Assembly (NCBI GenBank): GCA_947303395.1 | Contig: CAMYYD010000010.1 | Location: 23,265 to 87,264 of the forward strand | Source of the DNA: an uncultured Bacteroidales bacterium | GTDB taxonomy: Bacteria > Bacteroidota > Bacteroidia > Bacteroidales > F082 | Length of the DNA: 64,000 bases | Direction of reading: 5' to 3' | Program-made: the position numbers and the translations under genes | The notes under the pieces: generated by a model | What the model was told of the DNA's origin: nothing | Databases searched by the model: none | What the model saw: only the letters and a program-made list of their open reading frames with translations | In this document: one piece after another, positions 7,918-16,030 of the stretch | Layout of the letters: every line of letters starts with the position of its first letter | Position numbering within the stretch: position 1 is the first letter of the stretch

Positions 7918-8433
7918 ATGAATAACTCAGATTACAAAGTACATTGGATGACACAAACAGTGTTTTGGATAGCAATGACTATCCTATTTATATGTGGACT
8001 AGGAATTATTATACCTTGTCTTGGTATTAGCGAAAGTAATTTAGTTTTAACATTTATTGGTGTCTTGGCAACTTTTATTGTTGTTAGTAATTATACTCAA
8101 ATAGTTGAAGTCAAGAAAGATACAAACGACAGACTAAAAGAAATAGAAGACAAATTTAATGATTCAAACATATTTGATAGTGCGTATAAAAAAGAAGTTG
8201 ATCTATTTATTCGAATGAAACTACAGGAATTATTAAAAGTAGCTACCAGACCGTTCATCTGTTCAATAAAGGATTATCATATGACAGAGGACAATCGAAT
8301 TATTGCAAGTGTTATTATGCCTAAAAGGGAACTTCGTCCTGGAAGTGATAACGATAATAATATACTTAAAGAGACTGAAGAAAAAGTTTTTGTTGTTGAT
8401 ATAATTAACCAAACAATCAAAGAAGCTAATTAG
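7918..8433 (+). CDS. Unrecognised two-helix membrane protein
   Basis: The 171-residue protein has two adjacent hydrophobic segments (about residues 12-32, TVFWIAMTILFICGLGIIIPC, and 38-56, NLVLTFIGVLATFIVVSNYT). A short charged, probably coiled-coil stretch (EVKKDTNDRLKEIEDKFND) follows, then a soluble C-terminal domain of about 100 residues. The open frame extends upstream to 7813, but the promoter-like box at 7867 argues for the ATG at 7918, with 7906 as an alternative. Function unknown. It is the only plus-strand gene in the island and ends 17 nt before a bidirectional terminator. Its AT-rich composition resembles the neighbouring island gene. Confidence 0.7.
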   Translation: MNNSDYKVHWMTQTVFWIAMTILFICGLGIIIPCLGISESNLVLTFIGVLATFIVVSNYTQIVEVKKDTNDRLKEIEDKFNDSNIFDSAYKKEVDLFIRMKLQELLKVATRPFICSIKDYHMTEDNRIIASVIMPKRELRPGSDNDNNILKETEEKVFVVDIINQTIKEAN

Positions 8434-8450
8434 CTACTACAGCCATTATA

Positions 8451-8482
8451 AAAAAACAGCGACTTCAGTCGCTGTTTTTTTT
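8451..8482. terminator. Bidirectional hairpin terminator
   Basis: Perfect 13-bp arms AAAAAACAGCGAC (8451-8463) and GTCGCTGTTTTTT (8468-8480) around a TTCA loop, with T runs on both strands. It separates the island membrane gene from the convergent transketolase operon and overlaps the stop of the latter. Confidence 0.9.
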
Positions 8483-9431
8483 ATTTTCTAGCAATCACCT
8501 TCTTCACTGCTTCAACAATATCTGGAGTGTCCAAATGATAGTGTTTCAACAGTTCGTCAGGGGTGCCGCTCTGACCGAAGACGTCGTTGACGGCGACCAT
8601 TTCCAATGGACGAGGATTGTTCAAGGCAAGAACCTGTGCGATGCTGTCGCCGAGACCGCCATTGCGCATGTGCTCCTCAGCTGTGACCACGCAACCAGTC
8701 TTGGCCACTGACTTCAACACTGCCTCGACATCCAACGGCTTGATTGTGTGGATGTTAATGAGTTCAGCGTTGACGCCCATCTCTTTCAAAATCGGGAGTG
8801 CCTCGATAGCTTTCCACACGAGGTGACCGCAAGCGAATATTGACACATCAGTGCCTTCCTGAATCATCTGGGCTTTGCCAATGATGAACGGTTCGTCAGC
8901 TGGAGTGAAATTAGCAACTTTCGGGCGACCGAAACGCAGATAAACAGGACCATCGTGCTCAGCAGCAGCGATTGTTGCAGCCTTTGTCTGGTTGTAGTCG
9001 CAAGGAACCAAAACTGTCATGTTTGGCAACATCTTCATCATGCCGATGTCCTCGAGAGTCTGGTGTGTTGCACCATCTTCGCCGAGGGTAACGCCAGCGT
9101 GTGATGCCGCGATTTTCACATTTTTATTTGAATACGAAACAACCATGCGAATCTGGTCGTAAATTCTTGCCGATGAGAAATTTGCGAAGGTTCCAGTAAA
9201 CGGGATGTAACCACCGATTGCCAAACCTGCTGCGAGTCCAACCATGTTAGCCTCAGCGATGCCGACTTGGAAGAATCTCTCTGGGAATGCCTTGGCGAAG
9301 TCGCCCATCTTCAGTGAACCTGTGAGGTCAGCGGTGAGGCCGACCACCTTCGGGTTGCGCTTTCCGGCCTCGAGCAAACCATCGCCGAAGCCGCTTCTTG
9401 TATCTTTGTAGTTTTGAACTTCAATCTTCAT
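8481..9431 (-). CDS. Transketolase, C-terminal subunit
   Basis: The 316-residue protein corresponds to the pyrimidine-binding and C-terminal domains of transketolase. It shows FFQVGIAEANMVGLAAGLA (conserved catalytic glutamate in GIAE), GVTLGEDGATHQ, and a C-terminal domain with EEHMRNGGLGDSIA. It works with the N-terminal subunit encoded immediately upstream to move two-carbon units in the pentose phosphate pathway. The open frame reaches a TTG at 9437. The ATG at 9431 is preferred because AGGAGA lies 9 nt upstream of it. The split into two polypeptides is common in several bacterial lineages and in archaea. Confidence 0.93.
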   Translation of the reverse strand: MKIEVQNYKDTRSGFGDGLLEAGKRNPKVVGLTADLTGSLKMGDFAKAFPERFFQVGIAEANMVGLAAGLAIGGYIPFTGTFANFSSARIYDQIRMVVSYSNKNVKIAASHAGVTLGEDGATHQTLEDIGMMKMLPNMTVLVPCDYNQTKAATIAAAEHDGPVYLRFGRPKVANFTPADEPFIIGKAQMIQEGTDVSIFACGHLVWKAIEALPILKEMGVNAELINIHTIKPLDVEAVLKSVAKTGCVVTAEEHMRNGGLGDSIAQVLALNNPRPLEMVAVNDVFGQSGTPDELLKHYHLDTPDIVEAVKKVIARK

Positions 9432-9433
9432 AA

Positions 9434-10276
9434 TCAATAATCTCCTAATGTTTCTTTTAATTGACTCAATGCGTTTGCGGCCTGCTCGTCATTCGGAGGA
9501 GTGCCGTGCCATTTGTGAGTGCCCATCATGAAATCGACACCCATACCCATTTCGGTGTGAGCGAGGATGACTTGTGACTGGCCTTTATGAGCATTATTAC
9601 GTGTAATATTAAGAGTATCAACAACTTGTTGCATATCATTGCCGTTGCATTCGTAAACTTTCCAGCCGAATGACTCATATTTTGCCTTGAGGTCGCCGAG
9701 GTTCATGACTTCGTCGGTCGGACCGTCGATCTGTTTCTTGTTGTAATCGACGATTGCCACGAGGTTATCGACTTTCTTTGCCGGAGCGTACATCACAGCC
9801 TCCCAAATCTGACCTTCCTCCTGCTCGCCGTCGCCCATGAGACAGAACACGAGATGGTTGTCGCCATTGAGTTTCTTGGCTTGTGCAACGCCAGCAGCCA
9901 CTGACAATCCCTGACCAAGAGAACCGCTTGCCACGCGAATGCCAGGAAGTCCCTCAACAGGTGTCGGGTGACCTTGAAGGCGGGTTCCAAGACGACGGAA
10001 TGTTGCCAGTTCAGCCACCGGGAAATAACCGCGGCGAGCCAAAATACTGTACAACATCGGGCTGATGTGGCCGTTTGAAAGGAAAAACATGTCCTCACCT
10101 GCCCCATCCATCTTGAAGTTCTTCGGATCGATTTGCATCTGGTCGAAATACAAGGCTGTCACAATATCGGTAGCGCCGAGCGAGCCGCCCGGATGTCCCG
10201 ACTGACAACCATGAACCATTCGGATAATATCACGTCTCACTTGCGACGCGACATCTTTTAATTCATTGATAGTCAT
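9434..10276 (-). CDS. Transketolase, N-terminal (thiamine-diphosphate) subunit
   Basis: The 280-residue protein corresponds to the ThDP/Mg-binding half of transketolase. It has GHPGGSLG near residues 27-34, LSNGH, GSLGQGLS, and the ThDP motif GDGEQEEGQIWEA followed by DYNKKQIDG. Together with the adjacent C-terminal subunit it forms the heteromeric enzyme that exchanges two-carbon units between ketoses and aldoses. Its TGA is 2 nt before the ATG of the second subunit, and the ribosome-binding site of the latter lies inside this gene, so translation is probably coupled. A minus-strand TAAATTTG at 10323-10316 is a candidate -7 box. Confidence 0.94.
   Translation of the reverse strand: MTINELKDVASQVRRDIIRMVHGCQSGHPGGSLGATDIVTALYFDQMQIDPKNFKMDGAGEDMFFLSNGHISPMLYSILARRGYFPVAELATFRRLGTRLQGHPTPVEGLPGIRVASGSLGQGLSVAAGVAQAKKLNGDNHLVFCLMGDGEQEEGQIWEAVMYAPAKKVDNLVAIVDYNKKQIDGPTDEVMNLGDLKAKYESFGWKVYECNGNDMQQVVDTLNITRNNAHKGQSQVILAHTEMGMGVDFMMGTHKWHGTPPNDEQAANALSQLKETLGDY
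9441..9446 (-). promoter_or_regulatory. Shine-Dalgarno site deciding the transketolase C-subunit start
   Basis: AGGAGA on the minus strand, 9 nt before the ATG at 9431 but only 3 nt before the alternative TTG at 9437. A clear SD site is unusual in this window. Confidence 0.6.
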
Positions 10277-10332
10277 AATATTATCAAAGTGTTACAGTTA
10301 ATTCGTTTTCTTCTGCAAATTTATACATTTTT

Positions 10333-10363
10333 CTTGAAGAATTGAAAAATTTTATTATTTTTG
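10333..10363 (+). promoter_or_regulatory. Promoter of the RluA-type pseudouridine synthase
   Basis: CTTG at 10333-10336, a 19-nt spacer, then TATTTTTG at 10356-10363. The ATG at 10381 follows after a short leader. Confidence 0.6.
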
Positions 10364-10380
10364 TGTAAATAATTTTTTCT

Positions 10381-11262
10381 ATGCAAAACAAGAAAGACAA
10401 TAAACCTAAAGACTTGGTTTTCAAAGTGTTGGAAGCCGATACGCTTTTGCCGTTCGTGATGAAGAAGATGAATGGCATCAGTCGTAACAAGGCTAAGAAT
10501 ATACTTTCGAGCGGTTCAATATTTATTGATGGAAAGAAAGTGACGCAGCACGATTTTGAGCTGAAACCGGGCATGGAAGTGAAAATCGGGCGTAACCAGA
10601 CTGGTGAACCGCTTAAAAGTCATTGGGTTAGAATTGTTTACGAAGACCAATATCTTTTTGTAGTCGAAAAACGCAGCGGAATCTTGTGCAACTCGCCTCA
10701 TACCGACGAGGAAACCGTGCAAGGCATTCTGAATCAATATCTTGAGGCAAATCATCAAAAATGCCACGCGCATACGATTCATCGTTTGGACAGGGACACA
10801 TCGGGATTATTGCTTTTCGCGAAAGATAAAAAGGTTGCTTTGAAATTTGAGGAAGACTGGAAAAAAACGGTTTACGACCGCCGTTATGTGGCGCTGGTTC
10901 ATGGCGAGATGCAAAAAAAAGAAGGCGCAATCAGCTCGTGGCTCAAGGATAACGCGCAGTTTGTGACGTATTCGAGCAAGACCGACAACGGCGGCAAGTT
11001 CGCGACGACACACTATAAATTAATAAAGGTGTCGAATGGATATTCATTGGTCGAGTTGAGATTGGACACCGGACGCAAGAATCAGATTCGCGTTCACCTT
11101 CAAGATATCGGATTTCCTGTCGTCGGCGATCCGAAATATGGCGATGGAGATGATAAAATTGGAAGATTGGGATTACATGCATATAAACTTTGCTTCATTC
11201 ATCCGATTACCGGAGAGGATTTGAAATTTGAAACGCCATTCCCGAAAAATTTTGAAATTTGA
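10381..11262 (+). CDS. RluA-family pseudouridine synthase with S4 domain
   Basis: The 293-residue protein has an N-terminal S4 RNA-binding domain (about residues 25-75: SRNKAKNILSSGSIFIDGKKV and GMEVKIG) followed by the RluA catalytic domain. The catalytic aspartate is D137 in HRLDRDTSGLLLFAK. Later family features are YVALVHG, TGRKNQIRVHL and VVGDPKYG. It isomerises uridine to pseudouridine in rRNA or tRNA; the target base cannot be read from sequence. The N-terminus is preceded by a plausible promoter. The NfeD gene starts 41 nt downstream on the same strand. Confidence 0.92.
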   Translation: MQNKKDNKPKDLVFKVLEADTLLPFVMKKMNGISRNKAKNILSSGSIFIDGKKVTQHDFELKPGMEVKIGRNQTGEPLKSHWVRIVYEDQYLFVVEKRSGILCNSPHTDEETVQGILNQYLEANHQKCHAHTIHRLDRDTSGLLLFAKDKKVALKFEEDWKKTVYDRRYVALVHGEMQKKEGAISSWLKDNAQFVTYSSKTDNGGKFATTHYKLIKVSNGYSLVELRLDTGRKNQIRVHLQDIGFPVVGDPKYGDGDDKIGRLGLHAYKLCFIHPITGEDLKFETPFPKNFEI

Positions 11263-11303
11263 AAATATCTTTATATATTTGCAGAAATTTAAATCATTGA
11301 ATT

Positions 11304-11741
11304 ATGGAAATTTATCAAATTTGGTTATTGATTGCGGCTGTGTTCGTGGTGATTGAGATTTTCACCAGCGGATTTGCAGTCGCTTGTTTCTCAGTAGGTT
11401 GTGCGTTCGGAGCAATCCTCGCGGCATGCGATTTGTCGCTCACTTGGCAGGTCGTGGCATTCGCAGTAGGAACATTCCTCGCATTTGTGTTCATCCGTCC
11501 AATCGTGATGAAATATCTCGACAAAAATACTAACGACACCGGCGTGAAGACCAACATGGACAATATTATCGGGAAAACCGCTGTGGTTACTGAAAAAATC
11601 GATGAAAACGGCTATGGCCGCGTGAAAATCGACGGCGATGACTGGAAAGCCAAGACAAACGACGGCTCAGAAGCTGAAGTCGGCACAAAAGTTGAAATCG
11701 AGTCATTTGAAAGTATAATATTAACCGTTAAAAAATTATAG
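11304..11741 (+). CDS. NfeD-family membrane protein
   Basis: The 145-residue protein has two or three hydrophobic N-terminal segments (about residues 5-75, including IWLLIAAVFVVIEIF and VVAFAVGTFLAFVFI). A C-terminal OB-fold domain follows, with IIGKTAVVTEKIDENGYGRVKIDGDDWKA. NfeD proteins are usually encoded beside SPFH (stomatin/prohibitin-like) proteins, as here: the SPFH gene begins 2 nt after this stop. The pair is thought to organise membrane microdomains or membrane-protein quality control. Confidence 0.9.
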   Translation: MEIYQIWLLIAAVFVVIEIFTSGFAVACFSVGCAFGAILAACDLSLTWQVVAFAVGTFLAFVFIRPIVMKYLDKNTNDTGVKTNMDNIIGKTAVVTEKIDENGYGRVKIDGDDWKAKTNDGSEAEVGTKVEIESFESIILTVKKL

Positions 11742-11743
11742 TT

Positions 11744-12712
11744 ATGATTTACGTAGTAATTGTTATTGCATTTATTGTTGTTATATTTGCATTGGCAGGC
11801 CTTTTGGTTGTGCCGCAATCAGAAACAAGAGTTATCGAACGACTTGGCAAGTTCCACAAGGTGCTTCCAGCAGGTTTGAATATCATTTGGCCTATCATCG
11901 ACCGCCCGAAAGTCATAACGACAAGAAAAGTTGTTGAGGGTTATCAAGGTCGTCAGATTGTTAGAATGAGCGAAACGGCGAAAATCGACCTTCGCGAGCA
12001 GGTTTACGACTTCCCGAAACAGAACGTCATCACAAAAGATAACGTCACGACAGAAATCAACGCTTTGCTGTATTTCCAGATTGTCGACCCGGTGAAATCG
12101 GTTTATGAGATTGACAACCTCCCGAACGCTATTGAAAAGCTGACACAGACAACGCTTCGTAACGTTATCGGCGAACTCGAACTTGATGAGACTTTGACAT
12201 CGCGCGACACCATCAACGCGAAACTACGCACAGTGTTGGACGACGCTACAAACAAATGGGGCGTCAAGGTGAATCGCGTTGAGCTTCAGGATATTACGCC
12301 ACCTGAGACAGTACGTCAGGCAATGGAGAAACAGATGCAGGCCGAGCGTAACCGTCGTGCCGAGATTTTGAAGGCAGAAGGCGAAAAACAGTCGGCAATC
12401 TTGAATTCAGAAGGTGAAAAGACCTCGGCTATCAACAAGGCAGAAGCTGTGAAACAGTCGACATTGCTTGAGGCTGAAGGTGTTGCGAAAGCCAAGATTA
12501 TGCAGGCTGAAGCCGAGGCACAGGCCATCCAGCTTGTCGCGGACGCCATCAAGGCAACGAAGACCGACCCGGCATCGTATCTGCTCGCCACGAAATACAT
12601 CGAGACATTGAAGGAGATGACAAGCGGCAAGGATAACAAGACCGTTTATATCCCATATGAGGCAACAAACTTACTGGGCTCAATTGGTGGAATTAAAGAG
12701 ATTTTTAAATGA
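11744..12712 (+). CDS. SPFH-domain membrane protein (stomatin/QmcA type)
   Basis: The 322-residue protein starts with one membrane anchor (IYVVIVIAFIVVIFALAGLLVVP). The SPFH domain follows: VPQSETRVIERLGKFHKVLPAGLN, DLREQVYDFPKQNVITKDNV, and the GELELDETLTSRDTIN segment. A long Ala/Glu/Lys-rich coiled coil spans about residues 195-265 (AEGEKQSAILNSEGEK), typical of oligomerising SPFH proteins. It probably forms membrane rings with the adjacent NfeD protein. Its stop overlaps the next ATG by 4 nt (ATGA), so the deacylase gene is translationally coupled. Confidence 0.92.
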   Translation: MIYVVIVIAFIVVIFALAGLLVVPQSETRVIERLGKFHKVLPAGLNIIWPIIDRPKVITTRKVVEGYQGRQIVRMSETAKIDLREQVYDFPKQNVITKDNVTTEINALLYFQIVDPVKSVYEIDNLPNAIEKLTQTTLRNVIGELELDETLTSRDTINAKLRTVLDDATNKWGVKVNRVELQDITPPETVRQAMEKQMQAERNRRAEILKAEGEKQSAILNSEGEKTSAINKAEAVKQSTLLEAEGVAKAKIMQAEAEAQAIQLVADAIKATKTDPASYLLATKYIETLKEMTSGKDNKTVYIPYEATNLLGSIGGIKEIFK

Positions 12713-13224
12713 TTGAAGTTGATCACGAGTTAACCGAACGACAGAAAAAAGTCGTCGACAAGCTGAATGAGCTGGGCATACCTTTTAAATTAATATTTCA
12801 TCCGGCGTTGCCGACTATTGAGGACGCGCTGAACTATTGGGGCAAGTTTGAGTGGACGCACTGCAAGAACCTGTTTTTCAGGAATCACAAGGGAAACCGC
12901 CATTATCTGGTGATTTTCGACTGCATGCAGCAGCTCGCCATCCATGACTTGGAGCATCGGCTGAAACAAGGAAAACTCAGTTTCGCTTCCGAGGCACGCA
13001 TGGACAAATATCTCGGCTTGAAACCAGGCAGCGTCTCGCCTTTCGGCATCATCAACGACGAGGAACATCATGTGTATCTTTATCTTGACAAGAATCTTCT
13101 CGACCGCGAGTATATCAGTTTCCATCCTAATGAAAACACAGGAACTTGCGTGATTAAGACAAAGGATTTGATCAAGTTTCTGGATGCTATGGGAAATGGT
13201 TACGAATTTATTGAGTTGTATTAA
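12709..13224 (+). CDS. YbaK/EbsC-type prolyl-tRNA editing deacylase (ProX/PrdX)
   Basis: The 171-residue single-domain protein belongs to the trans-editing INS superfamily. It shows LGIPFKLIFHPALPTIEDAL, HCKNLFFRNHKGNRHYLVI, KLSFASEARMDKYLGLKPGSVSPFGIIND and ISFHPNENTGTCVIKTKDLIKFL. Members of the PrdX group hydrolyse Ala-tRNA(Pro), so that alanine is not inserted at proline codons. It overlaps the SPFH gene by 4 nt. That partner is functionally unrelated as far as I can tell, so the operon may be fortuitous. Confidence 0.88.
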   Translation: MIEVDHELTERQKKVVDKLNELGIPFKLIFHPALPTIEDALNYWGKFEWTHCKNLFFRNHKGNRHYLVIFDCMQQLAIHDLEHRLKQGKLSFASEARMDKYLGLKPGSVSPFGIINDEEHHVYLYLDKNLLDREYISFHPNENTGTCVIKTKDLIKFLDAMGNGYEFIELY

Positions 13225-13241
13225 AAAAAATTGTAATTTTG
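13211..13241 (+). promoter_or_regulatory. Promoter of arcA
   Basis: TTG at 13211-13213, a 20-nt spacer and TAATTTTG at 13234-13241, 23 nt before the ATG at 13265. Confidence 0.6.
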
Positions 13242-13264
13242 CAGTCTAATTAAAAGAATACTTT

Positions 13265-14506
13265 ATGGATTATTTTCGATGCGTAAAACCGTGTGTTGAA
13301 TCAGAAATTGGTAAACTTGAATATGTCATTTTGCACGCTCCAGGCAAGGAAATCGAGCATATGACACCGGAAAACGCCCACAAATTCCTTTTCAGTGACA
13401 TCTTAAACTATCGTGAAGCGTTGGAAAACTACAAAGACTTTGAAGGAAGTCTGCAGAAAATCACCAACGTATTGCATTTCAAGGATTTGCTGGTAGATGT
13501 TTTAAAAGACAACGAAATTAAAGAAGGACTTGTATCCAGAATTTGCGAAAGAGAGAACCTGCAGTATCTCAAAGAGTTGCTTTGCAGTTTCGATGTCGAA
13601 AAGCTGGCTACAGCGCTCATCGAGGGTTACGACAACAAAAACCTCAAGGAACGCTACATCTTCCCTCCTATCCCGAATCTTTTCTTCATGAGAGACGCGT
13701 CGTTCACGATGTATAACAACGTGATGATCAGCCATATGGCGACAACGGTGCGCGATCGTGAGACAATGATACTTGAGACTATTTTCAAGCATTCGAGCAT
13801 TATTGATGTTGAAGCCATCAACCCGATTTACCGTTACAGCATGAACGGTTTAGGCTCAGTTGAAGGCGGCGACGTGGAGATTGCTCGTCACGACATCATT
13901 TTGAGCGGCTGCGGCGCCAGAACAAGCAAAGAAGGCGTTCAGGCATTGCTCGAACATCTGAAGAGTCTGGGCGGAGTGCGCCACCTCATCACACAGGAGC
14001 TTCCACTCGAGCCGGATTCATTCATCCATCTCGACATGGTGTTCACATTCTTGGACAAAGACCGCTGCATGGCATACAAGCCTGTGATTATGAACGACCA
14101 GTTCAAGACCGTGCACTACGAGGTGAAAGGTTATGAATACACCAAGATAAAAGAGGAAAACAACCTCATCGAGGCTTTGGCGAAACTCGGAATGCCGCTT
14201 GAACCGATATTCTGTGGCGGTGGCGACGACTATTTCGGACCACGCGAGCAATGGCACAGCGGCGCTAACTTCTTCGCTTTCGCACCAGGTAAGGTTCTCG
14301 GTTACGCAAGAAACTACAATACCATCGAGGCTTTGAACCAAAACGGCTTTGAAGTTCTTAAAGCCGCCGATGTGGCATCGGGCAAAGTCAGTGTCGACAA
14401 CTACAGACGCTGTGTGGTGGCATTCGAAGGAAACGAGCTCTCACGTGGCGGCGGCGGCGCACGTTGTATGACGATGCCGTTGTTGAGAAAGCCAGTTGAG
14501 TGGTAG
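13265..14506 (+). CDS. arcA: Arginine deiminase
   Basis: The 413-residue enzyme converts arginine to citrulline and ammonia, the first step of the arginine deiminase pathway. Signature elements are SEIGKLEYVILHAPGKE at the start, NLFFMRDASF, GSVEGGDV, FIHLDMVF, and the C-terminal active-site cysteine C401 in GGGGARCMTMPL. Length agrees with ArcA (about 410). It is monocistronic by appearance, with its own promoter upstream and a hairpin terminator downstream. No ornithine carbamoyltransferase or carbamate kinase gene is nearby, so the rest of the pathway must lie elsewhere or be absent. Confidence 0.94.
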   Translation: MDYFRCVKPCVESEIGKLEYVILHAPGKEIEHMTPENAHKFLFSDILNYREALENYKDFEGSLQKITNVLHFKDLLVDVLKDNEIKEGLVSRICERENLQYLKELLCSFDVEKLATALIEGYDNKNLKERYIFPPIPNLFFMRDASFTMYNNVMISHMATTVRDRETMILETIFKHSSIIDVEAINPIYRYSMNGLGSVEGGDVEIARHDIILSGCGARTSKEGVQALLEHLKSLGGVRHLITQELPLEPDSFIHLDMVFTFLDKDRCMAYKPVIMNDQFKTVHYEVKGYEYTKIKEENNLIEALAKLGMPLEPIFCGGGDDYFGPREQWHSGANFFAFAPGKVLGYARNYNTIEALNQNGFEVLKAADVASGKVSVDNYRRCVVAFEGNELSRGGGGARCMTMPLLRKPVEW

Positions 14507-14512
14507 TTTATG

Positions 14513-14592
14513 ATAGACAAACGATAGTCATAACGATTTTTATTATATTGATTATCAATATCTTAAAAATTTCATACATAGACAAACGATAG
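14513..14592. repeat. Pair of 15-bp direct repeats after arcA
   Basis: ATAGACAAACGATAG occurs at 14513-14527 and again at 14578-14592. The second copy runs into the strong terminator hairpin. The first is followed by a weak TATGA/TCATA pairing and a T-rich tract, as if a terminator module had been duplicated and one copy decayed. Confidence 0.7.
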
Positions 14593-14626
14593 GCAAGCAA
14601 TGATTTAGGCTTGCCTATTTGTTTTT
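14589..14626 (+). terminator. Terminator of arcA
   Basis: Perfect 10-bp arms ATAGGCAAGC (14589-14598) and GCTTGCCTAT (14609-14618) around a 10-nt loop, followed by TTGTTTTTT. Confidence 0.8.
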
Positions 14627-14643
14627 TATAAAAATATTTGCTA

Positions 14644-14651
14644 TATCTTTG
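14644..14651 (+). promoter_or_regulatory. -7 box of the TPR regulator gene
   Basis: TATCTTTG, 18 nt before the ATG at 14670. A TTTG at 14618-14621 lies 22 nt upstream, slightly long and within the terminator. Confidence 0.4.
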
Positions 14652-14669
14652 CATCGTCAACAACAATAA

Positions 14670-16028
14670 ATGACAATGCAACCATTTAAAAGATATATCA
14701 CAATTGCGCTCCTCGTTATGATGACGATATTTGTCTCGTGCAGACAAGCATCGCGTTATGACGAGGCGCTTGCATTATATAATAAAGGTGTGGAACTGCG
14801 CGAGGCTAAACAAAACGAAGACGCAGCAAAATATTTTAGCGACGCTTTGGTGACACTCAACCTTTGCGATGCCGATGATTCTGACATCAAATCACTGAAA
14901 GCCGAAACAGAAGACCGACTTGGCGAGATTTATTGGCTACAAGGTCTTTTTGAAGACGCTTTGAACATGCATCTCGACGCCTCTGCCCTATTCCGTGAGC
15001 TCAGCCAGCCCACAAATCTGATGAAATCCATAAGAAATGCTGGTCGCGCCGCAGCTTCGTTGAACAACCTCGACGATGCCGAGTATTATTACAACGAGGC
15101 AATGATAATCGCAAGGACTTTGGAAGAACAAGATTTCATAAACAGTTTACGTCTTGATTTGGCGCGCGACATCTACATGGAATCCGGCGATTTCGAAAAG
15201 ATGATTTCAATTGTAAATCAGGCACTTGCAAACGGCGCGGAGCCGTACCAATGCCATCTGCTTCTCGGTTTGGCGTATTATTACCTCGAAAATGATGATG
15301 AAGCGATAAAACATCTCTTTGAAGCCGCGAAAAGCGACAAGGCTGGCATGAAAATGTCGGCATATCAGACGTTATATTTCATTTACCAGATTCGTGGCGA
15401 TTATGCCAAAGCCCTTGAATATCATGAGCTTTTCAACGAAAACATGATTGCTGCCGACAACCAGCACCGCAGCGAGGAAATGCAACGCATAAAAAGCGAC
15501 AGCGATTTGAAGATGCAGGAAAACGACTTGAAGACGAAGCAAAGAACAAGATTAGTGATTCTGTTTGGAGTTCTCGGAGCGCTCGGAATTGCATTGATAA
15601 TAACTATAATTCTGCTTCGTCAGAGAACTCTGAGAACTCGCCTTGAAGCTGAAAGAACCAAAAACCAGTTTGAGCTCGCCTTGAAGAAAAACAAGGTTTA
15701 TGTCACTGCCCTTGCGTTGTCGGAGCAGATTACGAAAAGCAGGCTCGACTTCGTGCTCGACGACGACTCTTGGGACGATTTTATGAATCTTATCAACTTG
15801 ATTTACAACGACTTCAATAAAAAACTAATAGAAAAATATCCTTCATTGACAAAAGAAGACTTACACATCTGCTGTCTGACAAGGCTGGGATTTAACAATC
15901 AGGTGATTGCGATTCTACTTAATCAGCAGACGAACTCGTATGCGAGACGAAAATCGAGGATTAAGCAAGAGAAAATGAATGGAAGCGAGGATGAAAGGAG
16001 TTTTGAAGAGATATTGGAATCAATATGA
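14670..16028 (+). CDS. Membrane-bound TPR regulator with C-terminal HTH-like domain
   Basis: The 452-residue protein has an N-terminal hydrophobic stretch ending in a lipobox-like FVSC (C24). A tetratricopeptide region follows at about 28-265 (LYNKGVELREAKQNEDAAKYF, AEYYYNEAM, GDYAKALEYHELF). Then come a charged coil, one strong membrane helix (295-316, LVILFGVLGALGIALIITIILL) and a second coil. The C-terminal domain has the pattern LTKEDLHICCLTRLGFNNQVIAILLNQQTNSYARRKSRIKQ, resembling a LuxR-like helix-turn-helix. This is the layout of Bacteroidota TPR regulators with a periplasmic sensor and cytoplasmic DNA-binding end. The target is unknown; the two giant secreted-protein genes directly downstream are candidates. 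It is separated from them by a hairpin repeat. Confidence 0.75.
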   Translation: MTMQPFKRYITIALLVMMTIFVSCRQASRYDEALALYNKGVELREAKQNEDAAKYFSDALVTLNLCDADDSDIKSLKAETEDRLGEIYWLQGLFEDALNMHLDASALFRELSQPTNLMKSIRNAGRAAASLNNLDDAEYYYNEAMIIARTLEEQDFINSLRLDLARDIYMESGDFEKMISIVNQALANGAEPYQCHLLLGLAYYYLENDDEAIKHLFEAAKSDKAGMKMSAYQTLYFIYQIRGDYAKALEYHELFNENMIAADNQHRSEEMQRIKSDSDLKMQENDLKTKQRTRLVILFGVLGALGIALIITIILLRQRTLRTRLEAERTKNQFELALKKNKVYVTALALSEQITKSRLDFVLDDDSWDDFMNLINLIYNDFNKKLIEKYPSLTKEDLHICCLTRLGFNNQVIAILLNQQTNSYARRKSRIKQEKMNGSEDERSFEEILESI

Positions 16029-16030
16029 GA

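Larger units (their letters stand above)
4182..8450. other. Probable accessory island next to tRNA-Met (restriction-modification plus unknown genes)
   Basis: Five genes lie between the tRNA terminator and the terminator at 8451: vsr, an EcoRII-like nuclease, a cytosine methyltransferase and two unrecognised genes. The region is visibly more AT-rich than the flanking metabolic genes. It lies beside a tRNA, a common integration site. I found no integrase and no second copy of the tRNA 3' end, so mobility is inferred only. Confidence 0.45.
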
